Part shown: piece by piece, positions 1 through 5,365 of the stretch | Position numbering within the stretch: position 1 is the stretch's first letter | Layout: the number at the start of each line of letters is the position of its first letter | Assembly: GCA_015661035.1 (NCBI GenBank) | Contig: JACVJA010000133.1 | Location: forward strand, 1 to 5,365 | Source of the DNA: Candidatus Calidifonticultor daggyaiensis | GTDB taxonomy: Bacteria > Actinomycetota > Humimicrobiia > Humimicrobiales > Humimicrobiaceae | Reading direction: 5' to 3' | Length of the DNA stretch: 5,365 bases | The notes under the pieces: model-generated | The model's input: the letters and a program-made list of their open reading frames with translations, nothing else | The model's database searches: none | What the model was told of the DNA's origin: nothing | Position numbers and translations under genes: made by a program

Positions 1-11
1 ATTTTTTTATT

Positions 12-19
12 GGAGGTGA
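12..19 (+). promoter_or_regulatory. Shine-Dalgarno of clpB, which fixes its TTG start
   Basis: GGAGGTGA is a near-perfect complement of the 16S rRNA 3' end. It ends five bases before the TTG at 25-27. This decides the clpB start: an in-frame TTG at 10-12 overlaps the ribosome binding site itself and has no such site upstream. The promoter of clpB lies left of the window, so no heat-shock operator can be judged. Confidence 0.85.
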
Positions 20-24
20 ATTTT

Positions 25-2637
25 TTGAATATAGATAAATTTACAATTAAAACACAGGAGGCTTTAGCTAGAGCACAAGCGATAGCTTCTGAAAACGGAC
101 ATCAAACGATTGAGGATTTTCATCTTTTGTCAGCTCTCCTCGAGCAAAAAGATGGGCTAATTTATCCTATTCTGCAAAAACTCGAGGTTAATTTAGATTT
201 ATTTAAGTCAAAACTTGAACAAATTATTAATACATTTCCTAAAGTAACAGGACAAAATGTCCAATTATATATAGGTACAGAGTTAAATAATGTTTTAAAT
301 ATTGCTTTTAAAGAGGCTGAAAATTTAAAAGATGAATATATTAGTACTGAGCATATTTTAATTGCAATTTCTGAAGGCAAAGGTAGGGCATCAGAACTTT
401 TAAGAGGATTCGGTATAAATAAAGAAAAGATACTCAAAATTTTAGTTGAAATTAGAGGAACACAAAGAATTACGGATCCTAATCCTGAGGATAAGTATCA
501 AGCACTTGCTCGTTTTGGTAAAGATATAACTGAGTTGGCAAGAAAACAAAAACTTGACCCCGTTATTGGAAGGGATGATGAGATAAGAAGAGTAATCCAG
601 GTTCTTTCAAGAAGAACAAAAAATAATCCTGTACTAATTGGCGATCCAGGGGTAGGGAAAACTGCAATAGTTGAAGGGCTTGCGCAAAGAATAATATCAG
701 GAGATGTTCCTGAGGGTTTGAGGAATAAAAGAATTATAGCATTAGATATTGGCGCAATGCTTGCAGGTGCAAAATATAGAGGAGAATTTGAGGACAGATT
801 AAAAGCTGTTCTAAAAGAGATAAGTCAATCTGAAGGCAATATAATTGTTTTTTTAGATGAACTTCATACTATAGTCGGTGCTGGTGCAGCAGAGGGCGCT
901 GTAGATGCATCTAATATGTTAAAGCCAATGCTTGCAAGAGGTGAACTTCATGCAATAGGTGCAACAACACTTGACGAATATAGAAAATATATTGAAAAAG
1001 ATGCTGCACTTGAACGAAGATTTCAGCCTATTCTTGTAGGAGAACCCTCTGTTGAGGACACTATTGCGATTTTAAGAGGTTTAAAAGAAAAATATGAAGT
1101 CCATCATGGAGTTAGAATAAAAGATTCTGCTTTAATTGCAGCTGCTGTTCTTTCAGATAGGTATATCTCAGGAAGATTTTTGCCAGATAAAGCAATTGAC
1201 TTAATAGATGAAGCAGCATCAAGGCTTAGAATTGAAATTGACAGCATGCCCACTGAAATTGATGAAATTGAACGAAAAATTAAACAGCTAGAAATTGAGG
1301 AACAAGCATTAAAAAAAGAAAAAGATAAAGCATCTGCAGAAAGATTAGAAAAATTAAGAGCAGAGTTGGCTCAGTTAAAAGAAAAAAGTAACTCAGCAAG
1401 AGCTCACTGGATGCAGGAAAAACAAATAATTGAATCGATTCGAATCTTAAAAGAAGAAATAGAAAAAACAAAACTTGCTGCTGAACAAGCAGAAAGAGAT
1501 GCAGACCTTGCAAAAGCTGCTGAGCTAAGATATGGCAAATTGCTAGAATTAAATAAAAAGCTTGAGCAGGAAAATAAAAAATTAGAAGAACTTCAAAAAG
1601 AAATAAAAATGCTTAAAGAGGAAGTAGATGAAGAAGATATAGCCGAGACTGTTTCTAAATGGACTGGAATTCCTGTATCTAGACTGCTTGAAGGAGAAAT
1701 TGAAAAATTAATACACATGGAAGAGCGTTTAAGACTTAGAGTGGTTGGTCAGGATGAAGCAATTAGTACCATTTCTAATGCAATAAGGCGTGCTAGAGCT
1801 GGTTTGCAAGATCCCAACAGACCAATTGGCTCATTTATTTTTGTTGGTCCTACAGGTGTAGGTAAAACTGAGCTTTCAAAAGCTTTAGCTGAATTTTTAT
1901 TTGATGATGAGCGTTCAATGATAAGAATAGATATGTCTGAGTATATGGAGAAACACACAGTTTCAAGATTAATTGGTGCTCCTCCAGGTTATGTAGGCTA
2001 TGAAGAAGGCGGATATTTAACAGAGGCAGTAAGGAGAAAACCTTATAGTGTTATACTTTTAGATGAAATTGAAAAAGCTCATCCAGATGTTTTTAATATA
2101 TTACTGCAGATAATGGATGATGGAAGGCTTACCGATGGCCATGGAAGAACTGTTGATTTTAAAAATACGGTAATTATTATGACTTCAAATATTGGAAGTC
2201 AGTGGATAGCAGAGCTTGAGCAAAATGAAGAAGAAATGAGAAAAAGGATAAATGAGGCATTAAAAGCACATTTTAAACCTGAATTTTTAAACAGAATAGA
2301 TGATATTGTAATATTCCATAGGCTTGGTATGAATGAGATTAAAAAAATTGTTGATATTCAGTTAAAAAGCATAAAAGAAATGCTTCAATCCAAAAAAATT
2401 GAAATTGAAATTACAGAAAAAGCAAAAGAGCTTATTGCAAAAGAAGGATTTGACCCTGTTTATGGAGCAAGACCATTAAAAAGAGTTATTCAAAATGAGA
2501 TTTCAAATGTTTTAGCAATGAAAATTTTAAATGGTGAAATTAAAGAGGGTGATAAATTAAAAATTGAAGCTACTGGACCTGAAGATAGAAAACTTGCTTT
2601 TGTTAAAGTTGGTACTATAACAGATTTAAAACAATAA
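25..2637 (+). CDS. clpB: ATP-dependent chaperone ClpB (Hsp100 disaggregase)
   Basis: ClpB is a cytosolic hexameric AAA+ disaggregase that works with DnaK/DnaJ/GrpE to pull polypeptides out of aggregates. The protein is 870 residues from the TTG at 25, the usual ClpB length. Visible in order: the N-terminal Clp repeat domain (about 1-145, starting [13 protein letters not shown]); the first AAA+ domain with Walker A GDPGVGKT (206-213), pore-loop Y251, Walker B LDEL (D278, E279) and arginine pair R331/R332; a coiled-coil middle domain (about 405-525), rich in Glu/Lys/Leu; and the second AAA+ domain with Walker A GPTGVGKT (608-615), pore-loop Y656, Walker B LLDEIE (D680, E681), arginine finger R757 and the GARPLKR sensor-2 motif (R816). 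Several positions match E. coli ClpB numbering exactly (K212, Y251, E279, Y503). The middle domain and the absence of a ClpP-binding IGF loop separate it from ClpA and ClpC. All catalytic residues are present, and the gene ends convergently with the acyltransferase gene. Confidence 0.98.
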   Translation: MNIDKFTIKTQEALARAQAIASENGHQTIEDFHLLSALLEQKDGLIYPILQKLEVNLDLFKSKLEQIINTFPKVTGQNVQLYIGTELNNVLNIAFKEAENLKDEYISTEHILIAISEGKGRASELLRGFGINKEKILKILVEIRGTQRITDPNPEDKYQALARFGKDITELARKQKLDPVIGRDDEIRRVIQVLSRRTKNNPVLIGDPGVGKTAIVEGLAQRIISGDVPEGLRNKRIIALDIGAMLAGAKYRGEFEDRLKAVLKEISQSEGNIIVFLDELHTIVGAGAAEGAVDASNMLKPMLARGELHAIGATTLDEYRKYIEKDAALERRFQPILVGEPSVEDTIAILRGLKEKYEVHHGVRIKDSALIAAAVLSDRYISGRFLPDKAIDLIDEAASRLRIEIDSMPTEIDEIERKIKQLEIEEQALKKEKDKASAERLEKLRAELAQLKEKSNSARAHWMQEKQIIESIRILKEEIEKTKLAAEQAERDADLAKAAELRYGKLLELNKKLEQENKKLEELQKEIKMLKEEVDEEDIAETVSKWTGIPVSRLLEGEIEKLIHMEERLRLRVVGQDEAISTISNAIRRARAGLQDPNRPIGSFIFVGPTGVGKTELSKALAEFLFDDERSMIRIDMSEYMEKHTVSRLIGAPPGYVGYEEGGYLTEAVRRKPYSVILLDEIEKAHPDVFNILLQIMDDGRLTDGHGRTVDFKNTVIIMTSNIGSQWIAELEQNEEEMRKRINEALKAHFKPEFLNRIDDIVIFHRLGMNEIKKIVDIQLKSIKEMLQSKKIEIEITEKAKELIAKEGFDPVYGARPLKRVIQNEISNVLAMKILNGEIKEGDKLKIEATGPEDRKLAFVKVGTITDLKQ

Positions 2638-2784
2638 CAGTTTCTGTATAAATGTATAATTAAGCTCTAGCTCTTATATTAACTCTTATAAGTTCTCAGG
2701 AACTGTAAAAGATAATATAAAAGATTGGGATTATAAAATTCTTTTAGGCGCTTAGTTTAGTAGCTTGAATTAAAGTAGCTTAGA
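2638..2784. other. Convergent intergenic gap built of short tandem duplications
   Basis: No gene is seen here. The gap contains adjacent imperfect duplications: TGTATAAA/TGTATAAT (2645-2660, 8 bp), AGCTCT twice (2663-2674, 6 bp), CTCTTATATTAA/CTCTTATAAGTT (2671-2694, 12 bp), TAAAAGAT twice at a 12-bp spacing (2706-2725), and the start of a 15-bp repeat (from 2760). A small hairpin AGTTC-TCAG-GAACT (2691-2704) and a longer possible pairing of 2638-2646 with 2697-2705 (nine pairs, one of them G-U) are the only stem candidates for ending clpB transcription. Neither is followed by a T tract, so no intrinsic terminator is called. Confidence 0.6.
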
Positions 2785-2789
2785 TTAAC
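2760..2789. repeat. 15-bp tandem repeat, two copies, crossing the acyltransferase stop codon
   Basis: Copy 1 is GTAGCTTGAATTAAA (2760-2774) and copy 2 is GTAGCTTAGATTAAC (2775-2789), matching at 12 of 15 positions. A decayed partial copy may precede them at 2747-2759. Copy 2 contains the stop codon of the minus-strand acyltransferase gene (TAA, complement of 2785-2787), so the duplication touches the coding end. Confidence 0.6.
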
Positions 2790-3753
2790 TACTTAAGTCA
2801 CCTATATGGCCGTTTGTTTCTAGTTGAGTTTGTAAATCTTGGTCATCCTCATCATCTTCAAAGTCCTTAAAGTGCTTATTCTTATCTAAACCAATTAGTG
2901 ATTTATTGCTGTTTTTAAAAGCTGCTGTCTTGGATATTTTAGATTTAGAATATTTTAAGTCTGTGTTTATTAAAGTTTGTTGTTTTTTAATGCTTGCTAA
3001 ATTTTCTGCTTCTTCCTTTAATTGTAAAAATTCAGATTCTAATCTGCTTGTTAATTTTTCAATTAGTTTTTTATATGATTTTTTATCAGTTAGTTCTTTA
3101 AAGTCTTTATAAATTTCTTCAGCAATAGGGTTTATTGGCTGACCAATAAAAACATTTATCTTTCTAAAAGCATTTGAAAATAAAGAATAAATGCCTTCAC
3201 AAATTGGATTTTTGCCACACCATGTATTAGGATTTGGTCCTTTATGTATGTTGTGAATATAAACAGGAATTATTGGTAATTTTGTTTTATAGCTTAAATA
3301 AGCAGCACCATCACGGAATTTTCCAAACTTCCCATTTTTTCTTAATTCACCTTCAGGGAAAATACCGAAAAATATTTTTTTATTTTTAGAAATGTCAAAT
3401 ATTTCCTTAAAGCTTTTGATATTTTTTGTAAATTCTTTTTTAAAAAGTGGAATACTGTTTGTAAATTTTCTAAAGAAAAAATCTGTAAACCTAGACCTAA
3501 ATCTATCGCTATCAGCTAAAAAATAAATCTTTCTTTTTAAAGCCCCTAAAACAATAATAGGGTCAGCACCAGTTGTATGATTAAAAGCAAAAATTGCTGA
3601 AGAATCTTTTGGTATTTTTTTAGGATCAAAAACCCTTATTTTTACTACGCAATACTTATAAAAATTAATAAATAATATTCTTGGAGTATTGTAAAGTATA
3701 TTTAATAAAAAATTTTTAATTTTAATTAATATACTTATTAAAATTTTTAACAT
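2785..3753 (-). CDS. PlsC-like lysophospholipid acyltransferase family protein
   Basis: Members of this family (PF01553) transfer an acyl chain to a lysophospholipid, typically making phosphatidic acid from 1-acyl-glycerol-3-phosphate at the inner membrane face. From the ATG at 3753 the protein has 322 residues. The N-terminus is hydrophobic and basic, which suits membrane association. The catalytic motif I is NHTTGAD (H59, D64; the HX4D signature). Motif III is FPEG at 132-135, followed by a G-rich stretch and FRDGAAYLS. Motif IV is LPIIPVYI (PIIPV at 160-164). Motif II between them is not clearly conserved, so the exact acceptor is unsure. After about residue 225 the family homology ends, and a Lys/Ser/Asn-rich then acidic tail follows (DFEDDEDDQD at 297-306); typical PlsC proteins are about 240 residues. 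A GTG lies directly before the ATG (3754-3756) and could also be used. No good Shine-Dalgarno precedes either; only AAAAAGTG abuts the ATG. Confidence 0.85.
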   Translation of the reverse strand: MLKILISILIKIKNFLLNILYNTPRILFINFYKYCVVKIRVFDPKKIPKDSSAIFAFNHTTGADPIIVLGALKRKIYFLADSDRFRSRFTDFFFRKFTNSIPLFKKEFTKNIKSFKEIFDISKNKKIFFGIFPEGELRKNGKFGKFRDGAAYLSYKTKLPIIPVYIHNIHKGPNPNTWCGKNPICEGIYSLFSNAFRKINVFIGQPINPIAEEIYKDFKELTDKKSYKKLIEKLTSRLESEFLQLKEEAENLASIKKQQTLINTDLKYSKSKISKTAAFKNSNKSLIGLDKNKHFKDFEDDEDDQDLQTQLETNGHIGDLSS

Positions 3754-3842
3754 CACTTTTTATTAGTTTTTAAAATTTATTTTAAGATATTGCAAAAAAT
3801 ATATTTTGTGAAATTTAAATTTTGTAAGTTTTTAAATATTTT

Positions 3843-3884
3843 TTGACTAATAAAAGTTATAAATGCTATAACAAATGCTATAAT
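3843..3884 (+). promoter_or_regulatory. Possible plus-strand promoter with duplicated extended -10
   Basis: TTGACT (3843-3848) is a good -35 match, spaced 18 bp from TATAAC (3867-3872), which carries an extended TG element (TGC). A 12-bp tandem duplication (AAATGCTATAAC at 3861-3872 and AAATGCTATAAT at 3873-3884) creates a second, perfect extended -10, TGCTATAAT (3876-3884). No plus-strand gene follows before 4926, so if active it would drive a non-coding or antisense RNA. TATAAT-like words are frequent by chance in such AT-rich DNA. Confidence 0.3.
3861..3884. repeat. 12-bp tandem duplication containing TGCTATAA
   Basis: AAATGCTATAAC (3861-3872) is followed directly by AAATGCTATAAT (3873-3884), identical at 11 of 12 positions. 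The G and C inside the unit make chance similarity less likely than for pure A/T words. Confidence 0.7.
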
Positions 3885-3924
3885 TATAAAGAAAATAATA
3901 AATTTACAATAAGTTTATTAAAAC

Positions 3925-4008
3925 ATACTATAATAATCATACTATAATAATTATACTATAATAATTCTTATTAATAATTCCTATATAATAATTCTTATAT
4001 CATAATAA
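3925..4008. repeat. 14-bp tandem array, about six units, decaying to the right
   Basis: Three nearly identical units, ATACTATAATAATC (3925-3938), ATACTATAATAATT (3939-3952) and ATACTATAATAATT (3953-3966), are followed by more diverged units at 3967-3980, 3981-3994 and about 3995-4008. Units 1, 2, 3 and 5 each contain the word TATAAT (3929, 3943, 3957 and 3984). There are no spacers of unique sequence, so it is a simple tandem array and not a CRISPR. A role as a protein-binding array, or as neutral slippage products, cannot be separated from sequence alone. Confidence 0.8.
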
Positions 4009-4014
4009 ATGTAT

Positions 4015-4041
4015 GCGGTCAATTAAACCAGCTATTTTTTT
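4015..4041 (+). terminator. Possible intrinsic terminator reading on the plus strand
   Basis: GCGGT (4015-4019) can pair with ACCAGC (4027-4032) with one bulged A, around a seven-base loop. TA and then seven T residues (4035-4041) follow. The stem is short, but it includes the only G/C-rich patch in the gap. The T tract makes it work only for plus-strand transcription, which is opposite to both flanking genes. Confidence 0.3.
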
Positions 4042-4057
4042 ATAAACATTTTGATTT

Positions 4058-4579
4058 TTAATATTTTATCAAATTTATTTTACTAAATATGTTTTTTATA
4101 TTTTTAAAGTGAGTGCCCCTCCAATAGTACTTATTACACTTTGGGCAAAAACAAAATAATTTTTGTGTTTTATAAACATATTCAGGAACTTTATTTATTG
4201 TATTTTCTTTATTTATGTGCATTAAAAGTGTATTGCAGTCTAAGCATCTTATTAAGTTTGGCTTTAAATCTAATTTTAATTCTTTTTTAATCTGGTATAA
4301 CTGTTTTAAAATATTGTCATCTTGAATGTAAATGGCTTTAATAAGTTTATTTTTAATTTCTTTTCTTTCAAGCATTAAAGTATCACGAGTAATTATTATC
4401 CGATTATCCTTTTCTGCAATACTTAGTATTTCTTCATCATTAAAATTATTGTTATATAGTACGTCAATTCCTGCCATTCTAAGGTATCTTGCAAGCTTGC
4501 CGACCATTATATCTGCAATAAATTTAATGCTTTTAAAGTTTTCATCAGAATTTTGTATAATTTTTGTTTCTTCTGGCAT
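4058..4579 (-). CDS. Mut7-C family protein (PIN-like predicted RNase with zinc ribbon)
   Basis: This 173-residue protein matches the Mut7-C / former DUF82 family (PF01927), named after the C-terminal domain of the nematode Mut-7 exonuclease. It is predicted to be an RNase with a PIN-like fold; its physiological substrate in bacteria is not settled. Seen in order: a nonconserved leader (1-17); the signature KFIADIMVGKLARYLRMAG (19-37) with acidic D23; acidic residues near 48-50; IIITRD (61-66, D66); then a zinc ribbon with C112-x2-C115 (RCLDCN) and C145-x2-C148 (CPKC), closing with YYWRGTH (151-157). All expected motifs are present, so it looks functional. It stands alone, without the ubiquitin-like domain fused in some relatives. 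The ATG at 4577-4579 is the first suitable start, but no Shine-Dalgarno precedes it. It is divergent from the protease gene and about 300 bases upstream of the acyltransferase gene. Confidence 0.9.
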   Translation of the reverse strand: MPEETKIIQNSDENFKSIKFIADIMVGKLARYLRMAGIDVLYNNNFNDEEILSIAEKDNRIIITRDTLMLERKEIKNKLIKAIYIQDDNILKQLYQIKKELKLDLKPNLIRCLDCNTLLMHINKENTINKVPEYVYKTQKLFCFCPKCNKYYWRGTHFKNIKNIFSKINLIKY

Positions 4580-4610
4580 ATTGATACATAATTTTTAATT
4601 GTTTCTATTT

Positions 4611-4642
4611 TTTATACCCATTCAATTCAAATAAAAGATCAA
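4611..4642 (-). promoter_or_regulatory. Possible promoter of the Mut7-C gene
   Basis: Read on the minus strand, TTGATC (complement of 4637-4642) lies 20 bp before GGGTATAAA (-10 TATAAA, complement of 4611-4616). The predicted transcript would start near 4604 and leave a leader of about 25 bases. The spacer is longer than the optimal 17, so this is a weak call. Confidence 0.3.
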
Positions 4643-4744
4643 GTAAAGAAATCAAAAGGCTTACAAATTATTATTTTGTATTTAAAATTATTTTTATGGT
4701 TTTATTTACAATTCTTTATCTTATTTAAATTTTTAAAATATTTA

Positions 4745-4762
4745 GTAACTGTAACTGTAACT
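4745..4762. repeat. Hexamer GTAACT repeated three times
   Basis: Three perfect consecutive copies of GTAACT occupy 4745-4750, 4751-4756 and 4757-4762 in the middle of the divergent gap. The unit is neither palindromic nor a known operator that I recognise. A head-to-tail hexamer array can be a binding site for a regulator or a slippage product. Confidence 0.75.
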
Positions 4763-4840
4763 ATATGTTTAGCGTTATTTTTATCCTAATAATCTAATTA
4801 AACTTATTTTAGAAAAAAATAAAATATTATAAAATGAAAA

Positions 4841-4846
4841 TATAAT
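4841..4846 (+). promoter_or_regulatory. Possible -10 element of the protease gene
   Basis: TATAAT matches the -10 consensus and sits 79 bases before the ATG at 4926. No convincing -35 is found at the right spacing, and the local DNA is so A/T-rich that the word is expected by chance. It is given only as the best candidate. Confidence 0.2.
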
Positions 4847-4882
4847 TTGTTTACATAGTTTGTTACAAGCTTTTAATTTATT

Positions 4883-4920
4883 GTAGGATTTATTACAGTA
4901 AGATTTATTAAAGTAAGGAG
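4883..4920. repeat. 15-bp tandem repeat ending in the protease Shine-Dalgarno
   Basis: GTAGGATTTATTACA (4883-4897) and GTAAGATTTATTAAA (4898-4912) match at 13 of 15 positions. A third, partial copy begins GTAAGGAG (4913-4920) and provides the ribosome binding site. The first two copies carry GTAGGA and GTAAGA at the matching place, which are weaker versions of the same purine-rich word. Confidence 0.65.
4914..4920 (+). promoter_or_regulatory. Shine-Dalgarno of the M50 protease gene
   Basis: TAAGGAG ends five bases before the ATG at 4926-4928, an ideal spacing. It supports this ATG as the start and supports the truncated reading frame as a real gene. Confidence 0.85.
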
Positions 4921-4925
4921 TTAAG

Positions 4926-5365
4926 ATGTTTAAGTCTTCAATAAAACTTTTTAAAATTGCAGGAATTGAAATTAGACTTGATTTAAGCTGGTTTATAATT
5001 TTTGGACTGCTTGTATATTTTTTTGGATTTTCTTATTTTCCTTCAGTGCTTCCGAATTTAAATACAGGTTATGTTATAATAATTACTATAATAACTGTGT
5101 TATTATTCTTCTTTTCAGTTCTAGTGCATGAATTAAGCCATTCAATTGTAGCAAAAAAACATGGGATCCCAGTGAACAGAATTTCGCTTTGGGTTTTTGG
5201 CGGAATGGCTCAGATTGAAAAAGAGCCGGATAAACCATCATCAGAATTTACAATGGCTATTGTAGGGCCTCTTGCTAGTTTTATTTTATCTTTAATTTTT
5301 GGCACTATTTGGTATTTTACAAGGGATATTTCTTTTATAAGTCAGCCTGCATCATATTTGGCACA
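4926..5365 (+). CDS. M50 site-2 protease family membrane metalloprotease (N-terminal part)
   Basis: The frame is open from the ATG at 4926 to the window edge (146 full codons, 3' end missing). It begins MFKSSIKLFKIAGIEIRLD, then a hydrophobic segment (about 21-42), a second one (about 48-67) running into the zinc motif HELSH (H68, E69, H72; the HExxH of M50 proteases), the conserved strand region ISLWVFGGMAQIEKEP (86-101), and a third membrane segment opening with AIVGPLAS (111-118). These proteases cleave within the membrane, often to release signalling factors. The N-terminal type resembles the SpoIVFB-like M50 subgroup, which often carries C-terminal CBS domains. Those domains and the second zinc-ligand motif (LDG-type) would lie beyond the window and cannot be checked. 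The substrate is unknown. The gene has its own strong Shine-Dalgarno and diverges from the Mut7-C gene. Confidence 0.92.
   Translation, partial: MFKSSIKLFKIAGIEIRLDLSWFIIFGLLVYFFGFSYFPSVLPNLNTGYVIIITIITVLLFFFSVLVHELSHSIVAKKHGIPVNRISLWVFGGMAQIEKEPDKPSSEFTMAIVGPLASFILSLIFGTIWYFTRDISFISQPASYLA

Larger units (their letters stand above)
3757..4057. other. Gene-free gap of about 300 bp between the two minus-strand genes
   Basis: I see no credible coding region on either strand. The stretch is almost pure A/T and holds several repeats: an imperfect 16-17 bp duplication starting ATTTTGT (3803-3835), a 12-bp duplication (3861-3884) and a 14-bp array (3925-4008). Its only GC-richer patch (TGCGGTC, 4014-4020) belongs to a possible plus-strand terminator. 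A minus-strand promoter for the acyltransferase gene must lie here if that gene is not cotranscribed from upstream. The best -10 candidate is TATAAT (complement of 3883-3888) with TTGTAA 15 bp upstream, a spacing that is too short for a confident call. Confidence 0.6.
4580..4925. other. Divergent promoter region between the Mut7-C and protease genes
   Basis: This gap of about 346 bp must hold the start signals of both flanking genes. No gene of useful length is seen; the longest ATG frames I noticed on the plus strand (4696 and 4765) encode ten residues each. It contains GTAACT repeated three times (4745-4762), a near-direct repeat TTTGTTTACA / TTTGTTACA (4846-4855 and 4859-4867), TTCAA twice (4621-4630) and a 15-bp tandem repeat next to the protease gene. 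Long A/T-only stretches elsewhere show nothing specific. Confidence 0.6.

Noticed and set aside
10..24. Upstream in-frame TTG start for clpB, adding five residues
   Set aside because: The TTG at 10-12 overlaps the GGAGGTGA ribosome binding site. Starting at 25 gives ideal spacing and a residue numbering that matches E. coli ClpB at key positions.
450..490. Internal translation start giving a short ClpB isoform, as in E. coli
   Set aside because: AGAGGA occurs near the domain boundary, but no ATG, GTG or TTG follows at a suitable distance in frame.
162..1958. Minus-strand open frames inside clpB (162-437, 1280-1513, 1749-1958)
   Set aside because: They lie antisense to an intact, conserved gene, have no recognisable domains, and one is the leucine/phenylalanine-rich mirror of the coiled-coil codons.
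2906..3112. Plus-strand open frame antisense to the acyltransferase gene
   Set aside because: It is a shadow of the minus-strand gene, with no ribosome binding site and no known motif.
3925..4008. CRISPR array
   Set aside because: Units are 14 bp and directly adjacent, with no unique spacers and no cas genes.
3757..4057. Replication origin, because of the A/T-rich repeats
   Set aside because: No DnaA-box words (TTATCCACA-like) are seen here, and none of the neighbours are origin-linked genes.
2785..4579. Acyltransferase and Mut7-C genes as one operon
   Set aside because: They share a strand, but a gap of about 300 bp containing repeats separates them, so cotranscription is not supported by sequence.
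4332..4598. Plus-strand hydrophobic open frame antisense to the Mut7-C gene
   Set aside because: The opposite strand encodes all Mut7-C motifs. The hydrophobicity arises from the reverse complement of Lys/Asn/Asp/Glu-rich codons.
4696..4800. Tiny plus-strand ORFs (ten residues each at 4696 and 4765) as leader peptides
   Set aside because: No Shine-Dalgarno and no regulatory codon run. Such frames are expected by chance.

Overview
The window is a very AT-rich bacterial segment (by eye, the gaps between genes are almost wholly A/T). It uses the standard genetic code: TGG for Trp, TAA for the visible stops. Bacterial origin is supported by a full-length ClpB, strong Shine-Dalgarno sequences in front of the two plus-strand genes, and a bacterial-type site-2 protease. 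I cannot fix the lineage. Composition and the GGAGGTGA/TTG start would suit many low-GC anaerobes, or uncultured lineages of similar base content.

Layout. (1) 25-2637, plus: clpB, the Hsp100 disaggregase, complete and canonical. (2) 2638-2784: a short convergent gap. (3) 2785-3753, minus: a PlsC-like lysophospholipid acyltransferase with an unusual low-complexity, charge-segregated C-terminal tail. (4) 3757-4057: a gene-free gap with a 14-bp tandem array, a possible plus-strand promoter and a possible plus-strand terminator. (5) 4058-4579, minus: a stand-alone Mut7-C family protein (PIN-like predicted RNase with a zinc ribbon). (6) 4580-4925: a divergent promoter region. (7) 4926 to the window end, plus: the N-terminal 146 codons of an M50 site-2 protease family membrane metalloprotease.

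The genes are housekeeping or stress-type functions: protein disaggregation, phospholipid synthesis, RNA processing or decay, and intramembrane proteolysis. Nothing indicates that they form one pathway. Each seems to be its own transcription unit, because the neighbours are convergent, divergent, or separated by about 300 bases.

I found no clear novel protein system. The most distinctive structure is outside the genes. All three gaps are largely built of short tandem duplications (units of 6, 8, 12, 14 and 15 bp), one of which runs up to the Shine-Dalgarno of the protease gene and another of which crosses the stop codon of the acyltransferase gene. The 3757-4057 gap could also encode a small plus-strand RNA of roughly 150 nt. 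That is a hypothesis built from weak signals in AT-rich DNA.
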